A stretch of DNA of 60,000 bases from Polytrichum commune (taxonomy: Eukaryota; Streptophyta; Polytrichopsida; Polytrichales; Polytrichaceae). Within the stretch, counting starts at the first letter, position 1. The number at the start of each line of letters is the position of its first letter. Under the pieces are notes generated by a model that worked only from the letters and a program-made list of their open reading frames with translations, did no database searches and was not told where the DNA came from. The stretch is from the NCBI GenBank assembly GCA_950295325.1, contig OX485804.1, positions 69,542,033-69,602,032 of the forward strand. The letters are read 5' to 3'. Positions 22,080 to 34,237 of the stretch are shown piece after piece. A program made the position numbers and the translations under genes.

Positions 22080-23670
22080 ATCGAACACTTCACCATTTAC
22101 AGTTGGTAATATGGTCCTAGAGAACTCTAAGTTGGAATGTATGGTATGTCATTCTATGCCGATCCATATTGTTGTGTATAATGCATGCATTGTTTAGGTC
22201 CATTTGACAACCCTTGATGACTAGGGCTTGCATTCCCCTAAGCGTCCATGACCAACTTTGTGTCTCACGGCACATGTTGCGAGTCTTTGGAATCGCATAC
22301 CAATGTGTTGCTAATAAGGTGATGAAACATCTACTACAAATAAACTTGGCTATTGTAATGGCAGTGAGTATACGATCCTTAGCAAACTATCTTCTAAAGC
22401 CTCCATTACAAGGTCAAAGCCATCACCTTCAAGGACCATCATTAGAAGTTGTTATGGACATGTTCATTACATTGGCTTGTCACAACCTTGTGTCCAAATG
22501 AAAGCATTTTGTGCGAAGTGCAATGAGTATTATGGATTTTATCATGGCGCTCAAAAAACACTAAGGTTTCAAGTTTGTGATTGACAATTGTTTTACATGG
22601 CAACATAAAGACAAGATATTTGTTTTCAAAATGTCGGTCAACCTCACAGGTAGTGCAATGGATTTGGTGAGGCGTATGCATGTTGAAATGAACATGGAGG
22701 ATCTGTAAATAATGATTGACCATGTCAAACGGTTGAAAGACCGGACAACAATGGCATGTCATGTGTATGGTAGTAAATAATGCAAGGTGCTTACAATAGC
22801 GTGTTGTGACATGCAATATAAGGACGGAGCGGCACATACGTTGCTTTGGGAGAACTTGAATGCTACTATTGTAGACAATAGTGTGCCAAGTGTAAACTTC
22901 AAGGGTTTCACAGCGGACAATGTTAAAGCAAATTGGAATGTTGTGAGAAATATTTATGGTGATGGTAACCCAAGTCTGCCAATGGTGAATTGTGAGTGCA
23001 CTTGTTTTTTTCATTGGTCTGCCATTTTTAATAAGGTGAAGCAAAAATATATCAAATCATCCCTACAATTTTTACACAAGAAAATTTGCAAGGACTACAA
23101 GAACGCAAAGATATTGGATGATGCTGATATGAAATATCAAATCATTTGATCATGGTGGTTGTAATTTGGTGTTGCCACGAAAAAATATGATTTCCCATAC
23201 TGTATGAGTGGCTAGGGTTTTGGCATTTTCATTATAGATGGAGTGGTCCTATGCTATTGGTGAGTATTTTTTTAACTAAAAAAATGAATATATTGCAATC
23301 ATAATTCATTTTGGCGTTAATTGCACAAAATAATTTTTGTAGTTCATTCATATATCACATAAATTATTTCATGCAGGACATGAGCATAGAGGAACGTGCA
23401 GAAATACCTACATGTAAAAATGCGGAGAATGTGCACAACAAATAGCTCCACCAATCAAACAACAACATAACTTGCCTATACGAATCCATAGTGCAGAATT
23501 TAATTAGGGCCTCCTTGCACATAGCAAAGTACCAACCATGATTGGGAATAGGTTCTTTTGAGAAAGGCCTTGATTTCAACATCCTTGAAACTCAAGGTTG
23601 TTTCCAAGTGCGGAGATCCAAAGCTAATAATTGATGGAAAATCCCCAACATTAAAAGAAAATGAGTTCCT
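22080..23670 (+). pseudogene. MULE-like transposase pseudogene, N-terminal/central part (copy B)
   Basis: Counterpart of 240-1,835. One + strand frame (for example 22,214-22,501, then 22,565-23,149) reads through with in-frame stops. It contains 'FKFVIDNCFTWQHKDK', 'VNLTGSAMDLVRRMH', 'TADNVKANWNVVRNIYGDG' and 'CECTCFFHWSAIF'. Copy B keeps some residues that copy A lost: 'KRLKDRTTMACHVYG' here replaces a stop in A. The same plausible intron is present near 23,260-23,378. It ends where decayed LRR units begin, at about 23,670. Confidence 0.5.
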
Positions 23671-23978
23671 TTAAAGCTATGAACTTGCTCAATCCAAAGT
23701 GAAACACTACCAAAGCCTCAAACTCCCACATTTTAAGTTTTTGCATACATGTCAGTCTTCCAAATCCTTTTGGCACGTGTTTCAAAGCTCAACATTTTGA
23801 GAATTTCAGTTCCTCCAACGCTATGAGGTTGCTCAATCCTGAGGGAATCACTTCCAAAGCCTCACACTCCGACATCTTAAGCTTCTTCAAACATGTCAAC
23901 GTCCCAAATCCTCCTGGCACGTGTTTCAAACGTCGACATCTTGAGAAATTGAATTCCTCCAATGCTCAGGGGTTGCTC
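23670..23978 (-). pseudogene. Decayed LRR units downstream of NLR copy B
   Basis: Beyond the TGA at 23,979-23,983 LRR sequence continues with a further in-frame stop soon after ('LSNP*ALEE'), then 'RLKHVPGGFGTLTCLKKL' and another stop after 'LKFSKC'. It is homologous to the post-stop units of copy A, which shows that the terminal stop predates the duplication. Confidence 0.72.
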
Positions 23979-23980
23979 AA

Positions 23981-26900
23981 TCACGAGGGAAACGTTTCCA
24001 AAGCCTCACACTCCCACATGTTGAGCTTCTTCAAACATCTCAAGGTTCCAAATCCTTCCGGCACATGTTTCAAAGCTCGACATTCTGAGAAATTGAGTTC
24101 CTCCAACGCTACGAGGTTGCTCAATCCCGAGGGAAACACTTCCAAAGACTCACACTCCCACATGTTGAGCTTCTTCAAACATCTCAACGTTCCAAATCCT
24201 TCCGGCACATGCTTCAAAGCTCGACATTCTGAGAAATTGAGTTCTTCCAACGCTACGAGGTTGCTCAATCCTGAGGGAAACACTTCCAAAGCCTCACACT
24301 CCCACATCCATAGTTGTTTCAAACATGTCAACATTCCAAATCCTTCTCGCACGTGTTTCAAAGCTCGACAGCTTGAGAAATCAAGTTGCTCCATTGCTAC
24401 GAGGTTGCTCAATCCTGAGGGAAACACTTCTAAAGCCTCACACTCTGACATTCCAAGTTGTTTCAAACATGTTAACGTTCCAAATCCTTCTGGAACGTGT
24501 TTCAAAGCTCGACATCTCGAGAAATTGAGTTCCTCCAATCCTACGAGGTGGCTCAATCCTGAGGGAAACACTTCCAAAGCCTCACACTCCCACATGAAGA
24601 GTTGTTTTAAACATGTTAATGTTCCAAATCCCTCCGGCACGTGTTTCAAAGCTCGACATTTTGAAAAATCAAGTTCCTCCAACGCCACGAGGTTGCTCAA
24701 TCCTGAGGGAAACACTTCCAAAGCCTCACACTCCCACATGTTCAATTTTTTCAAACATGTCAACGTTCCAAACCCTTCCGGCACGTGTTTCAAAGCTCGA
24801 CATTTTGGAAAATTGAGTTCCTCCAAGGCTATCAGGTTGCGCAATCCTGAGGGAAACACTTCCAAAGCCTCACACTCCCACATGAAAAGTTGTTTCAAAC
24901 ATGTCATCGTTTCAAATCCTTCGGGCACGTGTTTCAAAGCTCGACATCTTGAGAAATCAAGTTGCTCCAATGCTATGAGGTGCCTCAATCCTGAGGGAAA
25001 CACTTCCAAAGCCTCACACTCCCACATGAAAAGTTGTTTCAAACATGTCAACCTTCCAAATCCTTGCGGCACGTGTTTTAAAGCTCGACATCTTGAGAAA
25101 TTCAGTTCCTCCAATGCTATGAGGTTGCTCAATCCTGAGGGAAACACTTCCAAAGCCTCACACTCCCACATCCATATTTGTTTCAAACATGTCAATGTTC
25201 CGAATCCCTCTGGCATGTGTTTCAAAGCTCGACATTCTGAGAAATTGAGTTTCTCCAATGCTATGAGGTTGCTCAATCCTAAAGGAAACACTTCCAAAGC
25301 CTCACACTCCGACATGCCAAGTTGTTTCAAACATGTCAACATTCCAAATCCTTCCGGCACGTGTTTCAAAGCTCGACATTTTGAGAAATTGAGTTCCTCC
25401 AACGCTACGAGGTTGCTCAATCCTGAAGGAAACATTTCCAAAGCCTTACACTCCCACATGAAAAGTTGTTTCAAACATGTCAACGGTCCAAATCCTTCTG
25501 GCACATGCTTCAATGCTCGACATTCTGAGAAATTGAGTTCTTCCAATGCTACGAGGTTGCTCAATCCTAAGGGAAACACTTCCAAAGCCTCACACTCCCA
25601 CATGAAAAGTTGTTTCAAACATGTCAACATTCCAAATCCTTCTGGCACGTGTTTCAAAGCTCGACATCTTGAGAAATCAAGTTGCTCCAATGTCATGAGG
25701 TTGCTCAATCCTAAGGGAAACACTTGCAAAGCCTCACACTCCGACATCTTAAGCTTCTTCAAACATGTGAACTTTCCAAATCCTTCTGGCACGTGTTTCA
25801 AAGCTCGACATCCTGAAAAATTGAGTTCCTCCAATCCTATGAGGTTGCTCAATCCTGAGGGAAACACTTCCAAAGCCTCACACTTCCACATCCATAGTTG
25901 TTTCAAACATGTCAACGTTCCAAATCCATCCGGCACATGTTTCAAAGCTCGACATTTTGAGAAATGGAGTTTCTCCAATGCTATGAGGTTGCTCAATCCT
26001 GAGGGAAACACTTCTAAAGCCTCACACTCTGACATTCCAAGTTGTTTCAAACATGTTAACGTTCCAAATCCTTCAAGAACGTGTTTCAAAGCTCGACATC
26101 TCGAGAAATTGAGTTCCTCCAACGCTATGAGGTTGCTCGATCCTGAGGGAAACACTTCCAAAGCCTCACACTCCCACATGAAAATTTGTTTCAAACATGT
26201 CAACGTTCCAAATCCCTCCGGCACGTGTTTCAAAGCTCGACATTTTGAGAAATTGAGTTCCTCCAACGCTACGAGGTTGCTCAATCCTGAGGGAAACACT
26301 TCCAAAGCCTCACACTCCCACATGAAAAGTTGTTTCAAACATGTCAACGTTCCAAATCCTTCTGGCACGTGTTTCAAAGCTCGACATCTTGAGAAATCAA
26401 GTTGCTCCAATGCTATGAGGTTGCTCAATCCTGAGGGAAACACTTCCAAAGCCTTACACTCCCACATGAAAAGTTGTTTTAAACATGTTAACGTTCCAAA
26501 TCCTTCTGGCACGTGTTTCAAAGCTCGACATCTTGAGAAATTGAGTTCTTCCAACGCTGTCAAATTGCGCAATCCTGAGGGAAATACTTCCAAAGCCTCA
26601 CACTCCCACATGAAAAGTTGTTTCAAACATGTCAACATTCCAAATCCTTCCGGCATGTGTTTCAAAGCTCGACATTTTGAGAAATTGAGTTCCTCCAACG
26701 CTACGAGGTTGCTCAATCCTGAGGGAAACACTTCCAAAGCCTCACACTCCGACATCTTAAGCTTCTTCAAACATGTTAACGTTCCAAATCCTTCTGGAAC
26801 GTGTTTCAAAGCTCGACATCTCGAGAAATGGAGTTCCTCCAATCCTATGAGGCTGCTCAATCCAGAGGGAAACACTTCCAAAGCCTCACACTCCCACATG

Positions 26901-29900
26901 AAAAGTTTTTTCAAACATGTCAAGGTTCCAAATCCTTCCGGCACGTGTTTCAAAGCTCGACATTTTGAGAAATAGAGTTTTTCCAGTGCTATGAGGTTGC
27001 TCAATCCTGAGGGAAACACTTCCAAAGCCTCACACTCTGACATGTTGAGCTTCTTCAAACATGTTAACGTTCCAAACCCTTCCGGCACATGTTTCAAAGC
27101 TCGACATTTTGAGAAATCAAGGTCCTCCAATACAATGAGGTCGCTTAAATTTTTGATAAAATGTTCAAAGTTGTCACAATTTATTAAAGATATGCCTTTG
27201 AGATAGGGAAACGTGAATGAACTTGATGGACAAAAATCAAGAAAATCAAAATTATAGAATTTTAAAATACATATTTGATGTAAAAAGGTTTGAGCAATGT
27301 TCCAAAGGTTGTTGGTAAAAGACTTTTGGTGTTTAATAGACTTGTCATTTTCAAGTGAAAAGTGGATCTTTAGCCAGCGAAGTTGGACGGAATGCTTTAG
27401 AATATCAAAAAGAATGTCCACATCATCACAATTTTGAACGCTCAATAATCGAAGATTTGGCATGTCTTTCATCTTAAGACTCCCCTCATATGTGGACTTA
27501 TGTTCAAGCCTTTCAAATGACATGCTTTGTACCCGCTCTATACACTGCATGCACAAACAAATAACATGTTATAAATCAACATTTTAAACAATTCATGCAA
27601 GTTTGTTTCAATTTTTTTCTTATGGGATTTAAGCATGATAACATTGACAAAACAACTAGTTACACATTCAATCGATACATTCAATTGGACAAAAATTCCA
27701 AATATGTTCAAATACCTTAAATTTCTTGTGATATATCATCAGACTTTATTTGCACAGTTGGGGGGGGGGGTTGCTGACCTAAATCTACTTGCAAAATTGA
27801 AACTTCCTTTCTCACTCGAGTTCTTTTGTTACAAAATTCGCAAGGTTTATGTACATTTTTTCAAAGGTTTTTAAATTTGATACTACAACGGTTATATTGA
27901 AAAACTATTATATTAATCAATATGTTGGATGATAACTTGTAATGGACCATGGAGAACTTTGGTCATAGATACTTTCCAATTTTCTCTAGAATGATCAATA
28001 GTGGTATTTTTTACAATGTTTGCACCCTCACTTGTGGCATGATTCAATTCTTCCGTAGTGGAAAACAAAGGGTTTTGTTTGGATGATGCTTACCTTTTGC
28101 TTACAATGGTCGGTGAATGTTCCCAAACGAAAATTCATAAGTCGAGTTTCTTTGAATTCTCCCAAGTTTGCAAGCATACGACCCATGGCACACAATTGAT
28201 CATGAATTTTAAGCAATCCATCACCATCCACTGTCACGAGTGACTTGCTGTTTAAATTTTCCAAGGTTTTTTGGGCAATGTTGGCATCAAGGTCGGACAT
28301 TCTAATTATGTCGTCCCCCATAAAATAAAAACTTGGAGGGTATGGATCTAGCTGGTTGGAAAAACAAGAGATGTCAAGAAACATGTTTTTTTCTCTATCG
28401 CCTAGCTCATCAAAGCTGATCCTCAATGTCTTCCATATTTGTTCATCAGGACTTCCATCATGTCTAGCCTTCAACAATCTATGCAACGTTCTCTCCCATA
28501 TTCGTAATCGCCTCTCCCCATGCAAGCATTTGCCCATTACCTCCAAACTCAATGGAAGCCCACCACAAGCATTCACAATCTTCTCCACTACATGTTCCAA
28601 ATAAGGCTCACATGATTGGTCAGTCCCAAAGGCATGCATGGCAAATAGTTCCATAGGTTTATCACCCTCAAGGGTCTTCATGTTTACGATCCCAGCCTTG
28701 GGTATGTATCGTCCAAACGATTGCCAACCACGAGAGCTTGCAATCAACTTACTGCCATTTACATCTTTGAATATTTGATCACCTAATAGTTCATGTAAGT
28801 CAATTTGTTCACTCACGTTGTCTACTACAATAAGTATGTTCTTTGTTTTGCAAATATGTTCCATCGTTATTCTTACTTCGATCAATTTCTTCACTTGAGG
28901 TACCTCTTGTAAATCTTCCAACTTATGCTTGAATATGAAAGTACATTCATCACCCTTGAAGTTACCTACAAAGCATGTCCCTTCAAATTGGTGGGAGATA
29001 TGTACACTTAGAGCATTGGCCAATGTTGACTTGCCGATTCCTCCCATGCCAACAATCCCCAAACTACCAATTTTTTGCAATTGCCTTTCGAGTTGAAGTA
29101 TTTGGTCTTTGATACCAATCAATCTCTTAGATCCATTCGTGGTATTATTGACCTACAAGAATTCCAACATCCAATCTTAGCTTTATAGCAAATTACATAA
29201 CGCATCATAGCATTTTTCAAACTATCTCAAAGATTGAATATCATTGATCTCATTTACATTGAAATATGATTTGCATACTATATTTGACAACGAGCAAAAT
29301 AATATCAAGAACACAATTACCTTATCAAGAATATGATGTAATGTTGGTTTGTTGCGTGTATCTTGACATGAACTACCGTATTCTCCAATTTTGGGCATGA
29401 ATCGTAACCATGAGCTAAGGGTCACAAAAACTTGCCACAATATGACCATTTGACAAAAGGCATTGTAAATTATTCCCATGAAGTTGGACCACCATTGCTT
29501 GGCATTCATCAACAAATCGTACCTCCGTGATGGTTCGTTATGTTGGAGTATCTCATCCATAGAGATCGCATTCTTGAACTTTGCACTCTTCAACAATCTT
29601 AATGTGTTGCAAATTTCAAGGAATGTGGGCCTCTCTGATGGATCCAAAGACCAACAATCATGTATTAATGACTTCAATTCCTTTGAGCAATATTCTGGTA
29701 GCTTTGGCCTCTTGCCATCATGTATTAACTTCAAATATTCATCATTGCGTGAAATCGCACCAAAAGGTTTTTCCCCTGTAAGAATTTCAAAACTCGTCAT
29801 GGAAAAACTAAACACATCGGTTTTGAATGCATTTACTTCCGATTTTCGATTTTCAAATGCCTCCGGCGCCATGTACTGAACGGTGCCATAACGAAATTCA

Positions 29901-31153
29901 CCTGTGGGCACTTGTGGTGATTCCTTTACTTCAATTTTTGATATACCAAAATCAACCAACTTCACACGCACATATTCAAGGCAACCATCCGACTTTGAGA
30001 CATCCATGGAAGTCACAACAACATTATTGGGCTTCAAATCACGATGTGCTACCTTCATATCATGAAGGTAGCACATGCCGCTTGCAATTTGTAACATAAT
30101 ATCCATTCGAACATCTTCTGTGATTGAAGCTTTCTTTTCGACCAATAATTTGCACAAGTCCGACTTTCCGCGTTCCATGACTAATTCAAATTTCTCAATT
30201 TCTTCATAAAGAAACCCACAACAAAAGAACTTGATAATGTTTGGATGATTTAATCCCCCCAATATACTTGCTTCTTTCCGTAAAACTCTCTTGTGTTCGA
30301 GGCCTGCAACTTCCATCACCTTTGTCGCACTTTCAATGCCTACCCATTTAGTAGGTAGTACAACACATCGCTCTGAGCCTGTTTTACCCAAAGGAAGAAC
30401 CAACCTTCCTAAAGTCTTAGATTGTGGATAATCATGAGGGAAAACAATTTTATCCAATTCTTCACCTCGAGCCAATTGTAGGCCTGTCACTCGTCCCAAT
30501 AGGTATTGTGCAAGTGCACGGTCCTCAATTGTGTCAATTGTCAAATGCTCTGAGAGTCTTCTGTGTAAAGAATTCTCGTCCTCTTCAACTTCATCAATAG
30601 ATGCTGGATAGAATGTAAGACAACTTTGAGTCTGAAGAATATTTTGGCTTTGACCTCGATAACACATTTGAGATATGTCACACATTATATGGAAACAACA
30701 TTCCAAGTCCAAGAGAAGCTCTCTAAAAGTCTCTTTGTTGTTTATTTGCAACACTGCACTGTGGCACCAATCTTCCTTGCAACATTCATGAACCACATTT
30801 TTTGCTTCGATCACAATCCGAACTAAATTTTGTTCAATTTCATTGAAGACATTCCTCCGGGACCCTTTGTTGATCTTTCGAATTGCTTCCACACCCTTTC
30901 GAAAGTTTGCCACCAAATTGTTGCATTGGTTTTTATTCAACAAAATCGAACTTGACAATCTCATCATATCTTCAACGGTCTCCAAAGATTTCTTTATGTT
31001 GTCTGACATTTTGGAAGTGTTACAACAAAGAAAATCGTTGTTTTGGTATTTGGCTTTCCGTGTGAAGATTTGTGATGATAAAGTCAAGGTTTGCAACACA
31101 ATACCTATGAATCCACACACTTGTGTGTTAATGCAATATAAGAAGAAACCCAT
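23981..31153 (-). CDS. Kinase-NB-ARC-LRR (PNL-type) immune receptor, copy B
   Basis: This gene has the structure of copy A. Exon 1 is 31153-29321 (helical N-terminus plus kinase), exon 2 is 29152-28094 (NB-ARC), and exon 3 is 27544-23981 (LRR). The first two exons encode proteins identical to copy A, and the introns also look identical. Exon 3 is far longer, with 22 units of 48 residues (44 LRRs), giving a product of about 2,151 residues. The kinase keeps the catalytic Lys, HRD and DFG motifs; the NB-ARC keeps P-loop and GLPL. The C-terminus is a TGA in place of the unit's Gly codon. The long array stays open throughout, which argues that the gene is under coding constraint or is young. It is probably a cytoplasmic or membrane-associated immune sensor whose array recognises the ligand; ligand and partners are unknown. 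Confidence 0.9.
23984..27145 (-). repeat. 144-bp LRR tandem array, copy B (22 units)
   Basis: There are 22 consecutive 144-bp units without a frameshift, each with two LRRs. Consensus elements are 'CRALKHVPEGFGTLTCLK' and 'CEALEVFPSGLSNL'. Variable residues are mostly at two sites: x in 'LExLxFSxC' (E/K/Q/D; D/N/H/Y; K/R/E/S/G) and 'LxMxEC' (F/N/K/G/W/R; W/S). Units 2-3 match copy A units 2-3 closely, which marks the ancestral end of the array near the NB-ARC; expansion lies further along. Confidence 0.95.
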
Positions 31154-31976
31154 ATTTTAAGAATGAGGTGCACAATACTATTCTGTGGAGACATTGGTAT
31201 AAAAATATACACAATTCAAAATTGTATTGGAATTTGTATTACCTCTATTTTCTAAATCAATTGATTGAAATAAAAAAATAAAAGTACATTAATTAGGTTG
31301 GGTCATAATGTCCTTGACTCGATCTCAAGTATAATCATTATGAACATTTGTCATCCATTGTGAATACGCTCTTCAAACTCTGTGGACATCTATCAAGACT
31401 TACCAAATTTAAGCAAAACACTTCAATAAAAGCTTTAAATTTGTAATTTTTCAGTACAATGTCACAAGTAACAACCTTTGCTTTGAGAAAGTTATAGAAC
31501 TCTTGGAATAAATTGTACATACCTATGAAGATGGTGTTTCTGTGTCAATTTCGCCCTTCAAATTCACCTCCAACCTCTCATGACCTGCCATCATTCTTCA
31601 CGGAGTCCGTGTAATTTCTACAACAAATGTTCTCATTTGCTCCAGCAAAAGCTTCCTAAGAACAACCACTAACTCAAAACAACAGCCAAGTTCCTGCACT
31701 CACAAAAACCACCACTCACAAAATTGTGAATTCATAGTCGGATGGGTGCTTCCTCAAAGTTCTTTCAACTTCAACTTCAGCTTCATATACCAAATCTTGG
31801 ATCCAACAAATCGAAGCAACTTTTGAAACATGGAAAAAAAAGATGTTCTTTCCCTCTATCCTATGTTCACCAATCCGGATGGAATAATAGCTCCTCCAAT
31901 AGACAAAGAGCCCAAAGAAATCCACAACACCGTGCATGACTCCAACTACCGGAACATTGAACCCCTACCTCTCACT
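31154..31976. other. 5' flank of NLR copy B
   Basis: Sequence indistinguishable by eye from 6,881-7,703. The same + strand frame (31,830-31,976) ends at the MITE border. No confident gene is called. Confidence 0.4.
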
Positions 31977-32364
31977 AAGGTATGTGGGTGGTATTCGGTT
32001 ACTTTTCTTGATCATATCCCTTAATTTCATTGGTGTGTAGTTGGGAGAGATCAAAGAACAACTACCATAAAACAAACACATGCTTAAAAATGATTGAACT
32101 AGTATGGTTTCGTAATTTGTTAACTACAACACACTCAATAGTGGACACAATTGGGAGGACCTAATATTTCACTCATGATATCAAGAAACATGCACTTCCA
32201 ATGACCATAACAAAATCAGGGCGAGGTCTGATTTTCGTTCCGAGTTTTGCTGATGCTCCGTCGTAGCTTTGCTCATGCAACACAAGTTTCGTTGTGCAAA
32301 TCTGAACGGCAGAAGCTGGAGAACACGAAAACAGGGAACCCACTGAATAGCACCCACATACCTT
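31977..32364. mobile_element. MITE, AAGGTATGTGGGTG family (copy B)
   Basis: Same element and position as 7,704-8,088, with AAGGTATGTGGGTG inverted ends. It is identical to copy A for about its first 270 bp, then diverges (from about 32,257, 'ctccgtcgtagctttgctc' replaces 'ctctgtcggtgtgctg'). The right edge of the identical tract therefore falls inside this MITE. Confidence 0.6.
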
Positions 32365-32784
32365 AATAGGAGGCCTTAAGAGGCGGCAGCAGCAGCAGCA
32401 GGAACAGATCCTCCACCACACTTGGAAGTTATGGTGGACAACGAGAGGCAGCAGCAGCCGCAGCACTCAAGCGAGCCATGGCTATGGCAGCAAGAAGAAG
32501 AAGAAGAAGAAGGGGGAACAAAGGTGGACAACGAGAGGCAGCAGCAGTCAGGACTCAAGAGAGGCATGGCTATGGCAGGAAGAAGAAGAAGGCAGGGGAA
32601 GAAAGGTGGGTTTCCTCTGCACCATCGTGGCTCGCCAAGTCTCCGTCCCCAGCGCCCAAAACGCGCAGTGTTGAGTCATCGAATATTTGGGTTGCTTCCC
32701 CCAATGCTAGCGTAGTTCTGACGCTGGCACATGTGTCTCGTGTTATGACTCCAGATTCGCCTCCCTTGTCCTCTTCTTAAGAAA
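32365..32784. other. CAG/GAA-rich low-complexity flank, copy B
   Basis: Equivalent to 8,089-8,522, with different triplet-repeat lengths. A 100-codon + strand frame (32,478-32,780) begins Arg-rich and ends 'SPNASVVLTLAHVSRVMTP'. In copy A the same frame is cut by a stop after 'SPAPKT', so I do not consider it a gene. Confidence 0.4.
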
Positions 32785-32786
32785 TA

Positions 32787-34182
32787 CAGTCTAACCTTGA
32801 TAATGTCACCCTTGTTAATAGAACACCTTGATATTGTCACCTAAAAGTTTGAAACCGATTTTCATAGTGTAAAACTCCCTCGTTATTATCCCTATCACCC
32901 TTGATAATGTCACTATTTTTTTTCAAAATCCGTAGTGTAAATGTGATAATATCAAGTATGGATGGATTGTATGGGTGGGCATGGGTTCGATATTATTGTT
33001 CATGGGTGAGCATGGGCTAAAGCAAAGCATATTGGGGGTCATTGAATGAGCTCTCATTCAATGCTTTCGGCATAGTGGGATGCCTTGTGTAATTTCAAAT
33101 TTGGTACGAGTTTCGGAGTCCAAATGTTCAAACATACTGCGAGTAATGTTTGGGTTTAATGCTTTTGTACTCTCCCATATCACTATCTTGTTCCTTCCAC
33201 CAAATGTGACTTCAGTTGTTCAGCCTTTGGATCAAGGAGTGATTGCAACATTCAAAATGTGTTATAAGCGCAAGCTTGTTGCCTGGACTTTGCAACAAAT
33301 TGATAACAACTCAAATGAAGATTTGGGGAAATTGAATGTTGATGTATTTCAAGCTATGCTATGGTGTGTGGTGGCATGGCATGAATTAGATGATCAAACC
33401 ATTAGAAATTGTTGGAGAAAGTCCGCCATATTGCCTGCAGAGTGGAATGCAGATATAAACAATCTTGATGAACGTATGAAGTCCAAAATGGAGGAAGCAA
33501 CTTTGGAATTGGGTAGACTCATCGCCGCATTAAATTTGGGTTTGGATGTTGAAGGCAAGCCTGTAGAAAAGCTTTGTCCTTTGGAGTACATAAACATGGA
33601 AGGTGAAGATGATTTTGAGGTGGAATTTTCTACTGAGGAGCTTGTGCAATTAGTGCAAGATGGCGAACATGTTCTTGATTCCATGGAAGTGGACCCATTG
33701 ATTGTTGATAGTAGTGATGATGAGTCTAAAGTAGTGAAGCTAAGCGATGCACAAAAATATGCTAAAGATGTTTTGAATTTTATGGCTAGCCAAGGTTCTC
33801 AGATTTTCAGCACTCATGAGTTGTTAGAAATGGAAAAAATCCATGACAAACTCATTAGAATTGGTGTTGCACATTTAACATCAACAAAACAATGTGACAT
33901 TAGAAGCTTCTTTGTCTCTAGTGAGAGGTCTTTACCTGATCTCAATTACACATTATGATGTGCTCTTGTTGTTATTCACAATTTTGAATTAGATTTTACA
34001 TTCAAAAACATTGAAGTCTCGTATTTGTTATTTAAAAAAATTGTAATTATATTTTGATTTTCTACATATTTTTTGATAATATCACATTATGCACAAAATG
34101 TGACATTATCAAGTATGTCACACCTTGTTTATATCACACTTTTTGGTGAAACGGAGGGTGTGACATTATCAAGGTTAGGGTG
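32787..34182 (+). mobile_element. pogo/Tigger-like DNA transposon, internally deleted (element 1)
   Basis: 1,396 bp. The terminal inverted repeats are CAGTCTAACCTTGATAATGT at the left and CACCCTAACCTTGATAATGT at the right when reverse-complemented. The TSD is TA (32,785-32,786 and 34,183-34,184), proven by the empty site in copy A at 8,527-8,528. It encodes the C-terminal part of a DDE transposase (33,080-33,958). Compared with element 2 it lacks several hundred bases, including the 'DNAGSH' motif, so it cannot be autonomous. Confidence 0.93.
33080..33958 (+). pseudogene. Truncated pogo/Tigger-type DDE transposase (element 1)
   Basis: The frame from 33,152 onward reads 'FGFNAFVLSHITILFLPPN', then 'TSVVQPLDQGVIATFKMCY' and 'NCWRKSAILPAEWN', typical of the C-terminal DDE region of pogo/Tigger transposases. 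The first ~24 residues are an artefact of the internal deletion joining 5' leader to coding sequence. The DNA-binding N-terminus and the first two catalytic acidic residues are absent. It ends 'SERSLPDLNYTL'. It is non-functional for transposition. Confidence 0.85.
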
Positions 34183-34237
34183 TACAGACACTTTCTAAGG
34201 ACACGTGTCCCCAAGTCACTTGAGGACAATCCGTGTA

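Noticed and set aside
23823-26975. A 1,050-codon open frame on the + strand opposite the LRR array of copy B (and 280 codons opposite copy A)
   Set aside because: It is the antisense of the 144-bp repeat. Because the unit length is a multiple of three and one unit is open in antisense, all units are open. It has no start context, domain or conservation of its own.
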